DNA from: Urophycis tenuis
Taxonomy: Eukaryota; Chordata; Actinopteri; Gadiformes; Phycidae
Reading direction: 5' to 3'
NCBI GenBank assembly: GCA_036785325.1
Contig: JAXIVH010000012.1
Location: 5,149,727 to 5,213,726 of the forward strand
Length of the DNA: 64,000 bases
A model generated the notes under the pieces. The model did no database searches. It saw only the letters and a list, made by a program, of their open reading frames with translations, and was not told the DNA's origin. How positions within the stretch are numbered: position 1 is the stretch's first letter; each line of letters begins with the position of its first letter. Below are positions 25,908-36,378 of the stretch, in pieces. Both the position numbers and the translations under genes were made by a program.

Positions 25908-28129
25908 CAATCAATGACACATTAACACCGAGATGCGCGCGAGATGAGGCGGCGATGCGAAGGCAAACGCAAAGCGGTTGAACTTCGTTCGAGTTCAACT
26001 TCATGCGAGTGCTCGGGCGCTGCGTGGGCATCTGATTGGCCCATCGTCATTCACTGAGAGCACCTGCTGACTCCAGGGTGAATCTAATTTCCTGGGACCG
26101 ACACAACACAGGAACCACCACGGAGCCGTCATGGAGGCCAGCGGGCGAGACCCCGCTGTCCCCAGTGAGTCTGCATCGCGGCGCCAACTCAAGAGCGCAC
26201 TGCACCACCGCACGGCTCGCGTGACAGAGAGTCCGACTTCCTACCCGTGGTTTTGCACGTCATCGCTGTATGCCCAGAGCCTACTTCCTGGTTTTGAGCG
26301 CTTCCCCGCGGCAGCGCCGTAGACTCCCATGAGCAGGCGGCTTAACCAACCGTGTCTGGCGGGGGCGGCGCTGTCGGGGGGGGGGGAAGCCCCGGGAAGT
26401 GTCTCGGGGGAGGGGGGGGGAACCGGGGACTCACCCAAGATGAGGTGCAGCTTGCTCTGGGTCTGGAAGGCGTAGTGCAGCGTGACCAGGAACGGGGACT
26501 GGCGTATGTGCTCCAGCACCTGTCTCTCCGTCCGCGTGTGCTCTGTGGTCTTGGCCTTCTGCACGATGGCCGCCTTCTTCAGCACCTGAGAGGAGGAGAG
26601 GTGATCAGGCCGGTCGTCAGTGTGTGGCTGCTAATCTGGTATTGAGCTGAAGGGGGGGGGGGGGGGGGGGATGATTTATCTGGATGAGCTGCTTCTGCCA
26701 GGACGGGCTCACAGGGGAGGCGGGCCTCCTGGCTGGTGGAGAGCACCAGACACCAGTGCTTAAATGCTTAAAACCTCTTCACGAGGAGTCTCTCAGTCAG
26801 GGTGTCTGTAAGCACTTCTCAACAACGTAACGGGAGTTAATACTACACAGGCTGCGCTAACACATTATGAAGACGTATGTACGTAACTGCCATCTGTCGT
26901 TGTTTTGACGTAAAGAAGCATGAATACAAATCAATGGTGGGTGATGGACACAGTCATGGGTTACTACTAAAGAAATGTGCTTTCACTGCTGATGATGTTT
27001 TAAAAGCTGCATTATTACAGCGGCTCACCTTCATGGCATACAGCTGTCCTTCATCATGGCCACTGTTCTTCCTGACCAGAAACACCTTGCCATACGCTGG
27101 ACACACACACACACAGACACACACACACACACACACACAATGCTATTCACTACTACTGAGTGGCATCTATCCAAAGCAACAGTGTACTCTGATACATGAT
27201 TAATTACGTCAGTAACAAGCAGGTAAGTGTCACACGGTGTGCCCCAGGCCGCCTGGTGAGGCTGAGGACATTGGGCATCGAACCAAACACCTTTTGTCTG
27301 GGAGTTCACTACTACTCAATGAAGCCATAGAAACACTGATCGAGACATAGCTCACGTCGCTCAACACCGGTATAAAGAAATAAAGATACGCCCTTCATTG
27401 TGACTGACGGGAAATTTCACATTGACGGGCGACAGATTGCGTAATGCACGGCGCTCGTGAGCAGATGTAGTAATTAGGAAACATGAGCTGATATTTCGCA
27501 ACAAGTGTGATCCGGTTAACCAAATGCTTATCTTTTCATCATAACATTACATCTTTACAGCATAACATCCATGAAGCCTTCAGTTCTGTTTTGTCAGTAT
27601 AAAATTGAGGTCACCTGGAAGCCTAAGCACTTGTTTTGCCCACAACCTAACCTATCCTACAGCCCACCCTGAACCTGCCCATCCCCGTGTGGAGCCCTAC
27701 CTCCAGTGCCCAACACTTTGAGCAGCTCAAAGTTCTCCATACCGACCTTCTCGGTGTGGCCCGTGAGGTTTGCTAGACAGAAGAACACACAACCAATGCA
27801 ATCTTTAGGAACAAACAAACACACAGCTTGTTCAGTGACGTGTCATGTTCAAACACCGACACAGGCTATCACAAGGAAGCACTTGTTGAAAATTAATTCA
27901 CCACAATGTCTAAAACATATATTCATAACGTCCCTTATCAGCATGTGTGATGCACAATGTAATCCCGACCACACAGCGGGCTGGTAAACAAGCCTTGACC
28001 GAGCTTGGGTCAGGAACAAAGGACTGAGTCGCGTCGCTTACCATTGGTGATCTGGTGTTTGACAGTGCGCGCCGCTGTCTGTGACTGCGCGTCCGAGTCC
28101 TCACTACTGTCGGAAGTGTCCCCCGACAT
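13862..28129 (-). CDS. rps6ka4: MSK-type nuclear protein kinase, ribosomal S6 kinase A4 (MSK2)
   Basis: Eighteen coding exons (28129-28042, 27772-27701, 27096-27029, 26585-26435, 25829-25714, 24707-24600, 24427-24347, 24141-24038, 23364-23214, 23028-22867, 22391-22251, 21658-21525, 20948-20855, 20361-20191, 18514-18323, 17759-17600, 15626-15463, 14077-13862) join in frame to 790 residues, close to human MSK2 (772) and MSK1 (802). The N-terminal AGC kinase has ATP lysine K76, a YRD catalytic loop (D172), DFG at 190-192 and T-loop serine S207. The linker carries S354 (YSP) and the hydrophobic motif around S370 and S375. The C-terminal CAMK-type kinase has its glycine loop at 431-436, K454, HRD D543, DFG 564-566, T-loop T580 and T699. 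The tail has a KRRK nuclear localisation/MAPK-docking motif and a poly-serine run. In the family, ERK or p38 activates the C-terminal kinase, and the N-terminal kinase then phosphorylates CREB/ATF1 and histone H3 in the nucleus. The sequence mixes MSK1-like and MSK2-like stretches; MFTHLYQR, the GKREGFFLKSV tail and the neighbours favour rps6ka4. C229 replaces the usual Ala before VDWW. Confidence 0.95.
14107..14811. repeat. 700-base (TG)n array punctuated by TACGTG
   Basis: A (TG)n array lies in the last intron of rps6ka4, about 30 bases from the exon 18 acceptor. It is interrupted roughly 26 times by TACGTG and occasionally by TTTG or CGCG. The long Cys-Val/His-Thr open frames on both strands are artefacts of the repeat. 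Confidence 0.95.
15056..15365. repeat. Minisatellite with CRE and AGGTCA motifs, rps6ka4 intron 17
   Basis: About eight imperfect units of about 40 bases alternate CAACATGCGAGGTCAC and CTTGTGAcgTCAC-type blocks. It lies in the intron between exons 17 and 18. It has perfect CRE palindromes TGACGTCA at 15098-15105 and 15298-15305 and several TGACATCA variants. Confidence 0.85.
15885..15955 (+). repeat. Probable teleost non-LTR retroposon 3' tail
   Basis: The GTGCTGAATAAATAAGGTTTGATTGATT-type ending, cited here as separate motifs GTGCTGAATAAATAA and TTTGATTGATTAATTGATGA, resembles the tail of a common fish interspersed repeat. It lies in rps6ka4 intron 16. Only the tail region is recognisable. 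Confidence 0.35.
16318..16540. repeat. 18-base minisatellite, rps6ka4 intron 16
   Basis: About eleven tandem copies of an 18-base unit of the form GACTGGTCTGGGTTGGGT, with TTCA variants. The unit length is a multiple of three, so open frames run through it on both strands without being genes. Confidence 0.9.
17762..17940. repeat. (CA)n tract at the rps6ka4 exon 16 acceptor
   Basis: CA/CAGA repeat begins within a few bases of the exon 16 acceptor at 17760. In the sense of the transcript it is a UG-rich tract running up to the 3' splice site. Confidence 0.95.
19548..19592. repeat. Perfect (GT)n-GCGC-(AC)n palindrome
   Basis: A run of about 11 GT units is followed by its exact inverted complement, centred on TGCGCA at 19569-19574, giving arms of about 22 bases. 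It lies in rps6ka4 intron 14 and could extrude as a cruciform or adopt Z-DNA. Confidence 0.85.
20434..20469 (-). pseudogene. Partial duplicate of the rps6ka4 exon 14 acceptor and first codons
   Basis: This segment repeats 20336-20370 with one mismatch over about 32 bases. On the minus strand it has its own CAG acceptor, with the duplicate exon starting at 20459, then codons for Tyr-His-Thr-His-Leu-Val-Met-Glu-Leu and an immediate TAG stop. It lies 98 bases upstream of the true exon 14 acceptor in the transcript. Confidence 0.8.
20951..21391. repeat. Complex (CA)n/(CAGA)n array at the rps6ka4 exon 13 acceptor
   Basis: A 440-base CA-dominated array with CAGA, CGCA and CATA interruptions begins three bases from the exon 13 acceptor. 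In the transcript it is UG-rich. Many spurious open frames arise from it. Confidence 0.95.
25270..25440 (-). repeat. Possible degenerate tRNA-derived SINE
   Basis: On the minus strand a good B box (GGTTCGATTCC, complement of 25348-25358) lies in a tRNA-like context within rps6ka4 intron 5. The ends are not defined. Confidence 0.35.
25831..25905. repeat. (CA)n tract abutting the rps6ka4 exon 5 acceptor
   Basis: A pure CA tract of about 75 bases. Its left end overlaps the AG of the exon 5 acceptor (25831-25830), so the transcript reads an uninterrupted UG repeat into the splice site. Confidence 0.95.
27101..27140. repeat. (CA)n tract at the rps6ka4 exon 3 acceptor
   Basis: A short CA repeat, interrupted once by CAGA, starts five bases from the exon 3 boundary at 27096. 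Confidence 0.9.
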
Positions 28130-30121
28130 GCCCACAGCGGTGTGGATCAACACTGATCACCAGGGTGTCAATAGTGGCGCTTATCAATAGTGATCAACAG
28201 TGTATCAATAGCGGGCGTTTGTCAGTAGTGATCAACAGCTTGTCATCGGTGGTCGGCGGTTCACAGGTGTCAACAGAAGCCCGGTGTGACAGCGTTTCTG
28301 GAGGCTGCGGTGTTACAGATGTGTTACAGATGTGTCACCACCACCACAGCTGTCCTGACCCCCTTGTTGTGTCCACGACCCGGTGATGTCTAAACCTCAA
28401 CACGCCATCTCTGTGTTGGGCGACGAGGGGCCGGAATCCACATAAAACCACAGTACTGGTGGTGATAACACGCTATAGGGACTAACGACACGACCCCAAA
28501 CAAGAACGGCTGGACTACCTGAAAGCGGCTAGCGTTAGCATGCTAGCTGTTAGACATTTGTTGTGATTTGTTGAAGACAATTCACACAACGCCAGCATTT
28601 GGTCTGCTCTAAGTCAAAAACACAACGTGTATTATATTATATAGCTATACACCCGCCGAGGGCTGTGTAACAACACCGGTGACCCAACTTACGAGGGATA
28701 CTTATTGGTAGCATTGCTAGCCTAGCCAGTTAGCCGCAGCAAGCTAACACTGTTGCTTTAAAACTTAAAACTTAAAACCACATCGCGCTTATCTCATGGC
28801 CCTCGACCGTCTCCGCCGGGGTTTATAAATGTCCGTTAGTCGCCCCGGGTCCAACTGAAAGACGTTTATTCTTGAGTAGTTCCTGGTCACCAGTAGGAAG
28901 GTAACGCAGTCGTGGTGAAAGAAACACACACTTGTTTCACGAGTGTTTGTGTTGTAGCGGTGCGGCCGGCAGCCGGCAGGGGGCGCCTCGTGTGGACCCG
29001 CTGACAGCCGTCAGGAGCCGCACAGCGGGGAGCAGCAAGAAGTCCTAATGAGTTCTCACATCACAGTGTACGCTTGGGTTGATAGGACGAGAGACATGAA
29101 TTTAAAAAAGTTAAAGTAAAATCTAAAGTGTTGCTCGGATGACAAGTGAGATATTTTACAACACACAAGGTTAGTGAACTGAGGAGGGGGCTGCCGCCTG
29201 CTGGGCGTTTGGCGGAGCTGGTACAGCAATTCGTTTAATTTATGACGTTAGTTTAATTTCAAAGTGTTAATTGCAGTTGTGGCTTCCAATAGCCTATCTC
29301 GTGGAATAACTTGTGGGAATGCCAATCACCAAATAACACAATTGTAATCGAGAATCCTAACTCAGATGATAAGGTGAGACACAATGGCATGTTCACTCAC
29401 ACAGAACTGCAGTGTTCAACTATAGGGGACGTGTCGCCCTTGCATCACTTTGTCCCATTAAGGAGCGGCTGGCCTGTCACGCTGCCAGACACACGGAAAC
29501 AAACAATCACTGAGGAAAAAGCCAAGCGGCTATTTCAGCATCACCGCCGTGGGTGGATATTAACAAGTCACCGCTGCGGTAAATTGCCTTAACACCCGTT
29601 AAGTCATATCACCTTAACTTCCGATATCCGTGCATCTGCTCCCTATAGCGCGGCCATGGTGATACACATCTCCCGCATCACTTCCAGAGCGGACCACAAG
29701 CAAACAGCTTTAACAATGAATCCTGCCGGCTTTAATATGTCCCGTTGGACCTCTATAAATGCAAAAACAATTCCCCTCAGGCCGTCCGGTAATATGCAAG
29801 GCTGGTTATCTCCCTAATAAAATGTTACAAAAAAATGACACCAGCATTTAACGTGTTTTACAACACCAATTACGTTTCATCCAAGATGGAGAGCAGAACA
29901 AACTATCGCATGATTGTCCGCTTCTATGTTTAGAGACAAGCGTTTTTCCTTCATCGGGGAGATGAAGTTAATTTGTTCCAAGCAATTCTAAGTCTGTGGA
30001 AAAGGTGAAGGACACTTAAATGACACGCTGTGGTAATTGCGTTGTTGTTGCTGCCTTGGTCTGGTGAATCCACTGTAAAAAAAATAATCGAGGTAAGGCC
30101 CAGCAGAGTACACAAGAAACA
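28130..30121. other. rps6ka4 upstream region and rps6ka4-stip1 intergenic DNA
   Basis: No coding exon is visible. The first kilobase beyond the rps6ka4 start codon should hold its promoter and 5' UTR; it has GC-richer patches but no clear TATA box. From about 29.2 to 30.1 kb the sequence is AT-rich and free of simple repeats. Confidence 0.4.
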
Positions 30122-30127
30122 TTTATT
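30122..30127 (-). terminator. Candidate stip1 polyadenylation signal
   Basis: AATAAA on the minus strand, about 520 bases past the stip1 stop codon at 30649 and followed by a GU-rich stretch. This spacing would give an ordinary 3' UTR. Confidence 0.55.
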
Positions 30128-30648
30128 CCATCATACTGCCAACCGTCGCCAAAGCCTTGTCAATGGTTCCCGTCAGCCCAACCTCATCTCCGCCTATTGA
30201 ACAAGGCTTTAGGAGATACGATCACCTTTTCTTTCAGAAGAGATTTTACCAAATGCAATACTGGGGATCGAATTTTAATGACGAACACTTACGCTTGGAC
30301 TGGAATTCATTTTCAAACCGTGGTGAACTACTCGATGAACGTGGACTGTTGTGCATTTAGGATGACCGAGCCGTTCTTTTGGGTGGGTGACCAGTGGATA
30401 ACGACCCGGGGATGGGCAACGATCCCCCCCCCCCAACACATTGCAGATTCTTGTGATCGACAACATATTAAACAAAAAAAAAAACACAAACCAAGCGAAA
30501 CAAAAACAGGTTTGTATATTCTGAATCGGGGGGACTATAAGATCTTGGAGGCAAACAAATTACAATTAAGCAATGCTTAGAGTGCGACACGCTTCGTTCT
30601 GCGATGGTCTGGTCGCTCCTCTCTCCCTCTGGCACGGCTCGCTCCTCA

Positions 30649-32871
30649 TCACCGTATGGCAATCAGTCCCACGTCTATGAGCTTCTGGATCTTCTGGGCG
30701 ATGACCGGGTTCTTTAAGTGACTGGGGAACACAAGACGACACACTCCGCTTAATGCCGCAGTCATCGCAATCGAGAGGCAATTATACCGCGTCACCGTCT
30801 GTTAGCTCAGGACGCGTAAGGCGGCGTCGCAGCCCCCCGCGCGTCTGGTTCACACCGGGGCAGGGGAGGACGGATGTTTAGCTATAAATAAGATGGTTTA
30901 AAAAGGCACAGAAAAATAGATAGTCACAAGTGTAAGACGGGTTCATATTCATGCATTCCCTATGCGTTCTCTTTTTGACGTCATGTTGACATTAAGAGTT
31001 CAGGGTTCTGTCACTCTGCGTGACCCGTAGCTGGGGAGTGAACACATCAAACGCCCGTGATTCAACGATTGCATTCACGTCAGCTATCTGTCCACATGTT
31101 GTGCCTAAGATAGCATCGTGGGTATGTAATAACTGTTTTATGTGACTACCTGAGGGTATACATGATTACTTTGACAATAGTTTGGGTTATGTGAAGTTTG
31201 GGGTGATGTCCAAAGTAACTACGGCGCTGCGGTTAGGTCGCCTTTAAACTACACGTGAATTAATGAACAGCCAGAATATTGTTTACATATAAAACATTGT
31301 TACTTGATAGTTTCATCACACAAAATGCAACATGTAACCGTATAAATTTGCATTTTGTTGACGTGAAAGTTTTGAAGTTGGTGAAACTAACATAGCATCG
31401 ATTGCCTATCCCTTTTTTGTACGTTACAGTTTCACCTTTTCCTTGGTGCACCCATAAACCTGTGGAACGACATAACTCTGCAGAGTCGTGGTGTGGGGAC
31501 AGAGTTCAGCTGGCTGTCAGGGCACAGCGCAGACACAGCGGATACACGGGCCTTGATCACAGTGCACACATGTGGAGTCTACCAGGTGGGCACAGCGGGG
31601 GGTATGACATCATGACGGCCGCGGCGCCAACATAACGTTAACGGAGGCTCCGTGTTCACACCCACGACCACACGGGCCACGTTCGGCCTGGGAGCCGTCC
31701 AATACCCGACGATTCCAGGAGGTCTTTTCCGCAACCCAAGTTCCATCAGCAGTGTGTTCCCCTGGCCCCAAATAACTCCACTCAGCCACCACGCCGGTGT
31801 GTGTGTGCCGTGAACAGATACCATTAATACGCGCTTTAAAATGATCCTCAACACTACAGCATCCTGGTCGTTCCCTCTGGCTCTCCTTCAACTGACCTCC
31901 ATGGCTCTCGCCTGTCCGTAAGGAACAGGCCTGCACCAATACGCTTCCACGGTGGAATCAATGAGTTAATCAATAACTACCTCGGTCGGAATGTCTTGGT
32001 TTAATGAACAAATAAAAAGCGCTATGTATTTGAATGCAGAGCCCCGCGCTGCGTTCCCCCCCGTGGCGCCAGGTGTCCGTGGCCCCAGGTGTCCGTGGCC
32101 CCCCGCACACAGAGGAGAGAGAAGGGTTCTTACTCGCTGAGGGCCTGGGGGTCCTTCTGCATCTGCTCCAGGATCATGCGCATGGCGGGGTCGCTCATGA
32201 TCTGCTGCACCTCGGGGTCTCCCATGGCCCTCCTCTTCACCTCCTCTGGCGTGTCGTTCCGCACCGCCTGGCTCATCAGGCAGCGCTGGATGCCCTCCGT
32301 CGCCTCCTGCAGGTGGAGGGGGGGGGGGGGTACAGCAGGTTAGAGGAGCAGCCCCATCGCCCAGAGGGGGTCTTCAAGACGGTGGGCGTGACCTCGACGT
32401 GCAGACTAGTGATGCAACTCGCTCGACGTTATCGTCATGGTCGTGCCGAAGAGGTTAATCATCTGTGATTAATCATTTAATAATTAAATCCAGAAAATTT
32501 CATAAATGATGACAAGTACCCGTCACAACTAACAAGTTAGTTAGAAGTAATAACTGACAAGTAATAAGTACTTTGATAGATTCATTTAACGGCTCATCGA
32601 TTGTCAATGATTTTAAGCAATTTCAGTCAACCGCAAACCATTTCCACGCCGTTGAGCTACAACGGGGAATGGAACCCCCAACCCTGGCAGTGTGAATGCC
32701 CCTTCTCTCTCCCCTGTTGTCCCTGTTGTCTCCCCCCCCCCAGCCCGGGACAACGGAGACACATCACAGGGGCAGTGTTATTTACTCGTGGCTCATAGAG
32801 CCGCTGCAGACAGCAGCACTGGGGAGCCCAGCGCTGCCAGTCGATGGAGAGCTGCTGAACTCACATCCTGG

Positions 32872-32963
<92 letters not shown>

Positions 32964-33641
32964 TGTGTGTGCCAACGTGAGACCAGTGGCATTTGTCTAC
33001 GGCTTAACCTTGCTGACTAATTAAATGACGCGACCGAAAAGAAAACAGATATAAATAACTCATTCCCTCTCTGAAACGTGTAGGCCACGCACCCCCCCCG
33101 TGCATAATTCCAGGGCCAGTAATTGTCAATAGGCATCAATAATGAATAGGCCTTATTAGAATAAGACATTAGTATTGTTAACACGCGGTAATTGAATGAG
33201 AGCTTTCGGACGTGCGAACACTCCACGAATCCTGCAGCGCCGGCGCACGCGGACGCCGCCTGCTTGTCATTCCCCCTCAGACGCCGACCGCCACCCGTAC
33301 CTTGGAGGCCGAGTCGAGGTCCAGGGCCTTCTGGTAGGCGTCCATGGCCTTGGTGAAGTCCTTCATGGCCTCCAGCGCCGCGGCCTTGCGAGTGTAGCCT
33401 TTGACTGCAGACAGGGTGCGAGGGGATCATCACATCAGGGCGGTTCACACTGCATTCTAACACACGGCCTGACGTGTGGACATTCAACCGGACGGAGAAC
33501 CACCCGACACAACAGAGGTCCAGTTAAAAGAGGACTTACTGAAATTGGGTTCGAGTTTGATGCAGTCCTCGCAGTCCTGAGAGAGAAGGGAGAAACAGAG
33601 AGGCTCAGGTCACCTGTATCATTCCCGTGTGTGTGTGGTTG

Positions 33642-33697
<56 letters not shown>

Positions 33698-36130
33698 CGT
33701 GCGTCAGGTGTACCTTGAGAGCCAGTTGGAACTCCAGAAGCTTGGTGTAGCAGGCTGCCCTGTTGCTGAAGAGCTTAGCATCCTGCGGGTTCCTCTTGAT
33801 GGCCTCGGAGTAATGCTTCATGGCTAAGGGATAGTCTCCTATTGGACACAGAGGTGCGTGTTTCAGTTACGGGAGGGAAACCTACACTCACGCATCCGTA
33901 ATATGATGGGTTTTGTCATCATTCACCTGGCGGCCATAGTGCTCAGTGGGGCGGGGAAACCTTGAGGGGAACAAGGACCCCTCAAATGCATTCTAATGCT
34001 GCCCCAGGTGGGGGAACGAAATGCCGAACTAAATAATTTATCGAGTTGTCATGGTTTCAGGCCAGGTTTCGCATAATCCTTTGTTCTGCATTCCATTTCA
34101 CCCAGGTAGCATTTAGAATGCATTTCGGTTGAGTTGTCATGGTTTCCCAAAATACTTTTTCCCAGGGTGAGCCACCCGGCTGACCAGCAGCCTGGCCACT
34201 GGGTGACAAACGCCTACAGCGGGAATAAAAGACCAGCCACCGCAGTGACAGACGCACTCATTCAGTTAGGATATGAACAGCAGCAGCGCCTGGTAGATAG
34301 ATGTGCCACTGTGGCATATTAAATACTAATTATTTGTTGAATGTCTTTTACTAAGACTTGGTGACACAATTATTAAAATAAGGGAATATAAAAAAAGGCT
34401 ATTTGCTCTCATCTTCCAACTATAAATAAGTTAATTGAGCATTAGACGGGTACATAATTACTTTATCAGTCAACAACACACAAGGAAAACAGGAAGAAAA
34501 AAAAGCCAGGCTGAAAAATGTGATGGCAAGAGTTAACAGCTGAAGAAATATGAACGAGCCTGATAAGCACATTGACAAAATCTCAGTGGCAGAGCGCCCC
34601 ACTGAGAGCCAGCCCCTATAGAACGATCCAGAAGGACTCAGGCAAGCAGCGCACTTCAAAAGAACCAGATTTTATTTCGGCTGGCTGAGACCGACAGAAA
34701 GAAGCACAAAGAACTCCTCTGCAGACGACCTTGTGTTCTGCTCCGTGTGGTCTGGTTACCAGAGTTAATAAGGACCCTTAGTTAAGTCCAGCCAGACCTC
34801 CGTGGGGGGACCGGGAAATCACCATCTTAATAAAATGACTTATCACACAGTGTGCCCAAGACGTCTACAGAGACCTGGGCCCGTTCGTCACATTACTGGG
34901 AGGAGCCAGGCGGGCTGAGGGAGGTTTGCACTGGTCTCCTCCACATGGGGCACGGTGGCCCCTTCAGCGGTGGAACCCAGCCAGAACCCAGGGAACCCAC
35001 CTTTCTGGAAGGCCTCGTTGCCCCGGGTCTTCTCCTCCAGGGCCATGTCAGGGTTGATGTAGGCCAGTTTCTCCTGCTCCTTCACAATCTTCTCCGCCTG
35101 CAGATCACAGAACATTCACAGCACATTGAGAGTGTTGTCACACGCTGAACCGACCAACCAAAGTGAAAAGGCACTAAAGGCAGTTGAAGGCTTCAGATAT
35201 AAGCTTCCTAACCAGTGCAAAACAAGTAGAAAGGAAATGGTAATAGGGTTTAAAGCTAAATAGCAATTTAAAATCTGAAATAAAAGTCACACATTCTGCA
35301 GTTAAATCAGCAAATTTAATTGTCCATTCTCCTGTGCAACGTGATGCAAACATCGCCGTGTTTAACCAACTGATCAAAATGACTTTGACGCATCGCCTGC
35401 AGAAGTAAGACAGCAGGACACATGTCCCCACGTCACTGGTGTTATTCCAGAGTACTCAACATGAGGTGAGCAGCATGCCCCACTGTACGCCTGCCAGCGA
35501 TCACTCCTGAGGTCGTAACCAAGGACAAATGAAAGAAACAAATGGAACGGTGACGAGTGAGACGGCGCTGATACCTGTTGACATTTCTTCAGGACGTCGG
35601 GGGTGCGGTGCTCTGTTAAACTCTTGTTGAAGAACTGGACCGCCTCCTTGTACTTCTCCTCCTTGAAGTACGAGTTCCCAATTCTGGCCAGTGCTCTGCG
35701 GTCATGAGGAGAGAGCAGGTGAGCTTGACCCGCCCCAGACAGGGAATCTGGGTGTCACGGCAACGGAGTCACAGGACGGTAACACAATGAGGATGTGCAA
35801 ATATTAAAATGAAGACAATGCAAAGAAGTAGAAAAAAAAAAAAAGAGGAAGGGGGTTTGAACGCTCCTGGACCAGAACGCGATGCACTCAAACAAATACT
35901 CCACATCTCAAAATGTCAAGACGACTTTTGCTCGTTAGGGTTGAAGAAAGAAGAGGCGAAGAGCGTCGGCCCGGAGAGCCAGAACTCACTTGGCGATCTG
36001 TCTGTAGTCCTCTCTGTTCTCCCTGCCCACGTCGATGGCCTTCTCACACAGCTCTCTGCACTTGTCGTACTCTCCCTTCTCAAAGTACACCGCTGAGAGA
36101 GAGCGAGAGGGAGAGGGAGGAGAGAGGGAG

Positions 36131-36161
<31 letters not shown>

Positions 36162-36293
36162 CGAGAGAGAGAGACACACACACACAAGCCCATTAAACGC
36201 TGACCTCCGCAGAGCCCAGCCACATCCCCGCAGCCCGCTGGTGGGAGACCGCCGGGGGCTTCGCCAGACGCCTCCAGGTCACGCGGCAGATCA

Positions 36294-36378
<85 letters not shown>

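Noticed and set aside
13862..28129. Assignment of the kinase as rps6ka5 (MSK1)
   Set aside because: Some exons resemble MSK1 more, but MSK2-specific residues, the tail and the stip1/kat5 neighbourhood favour rps6ka4; a phylogeny with both fish paralogues would settle it.
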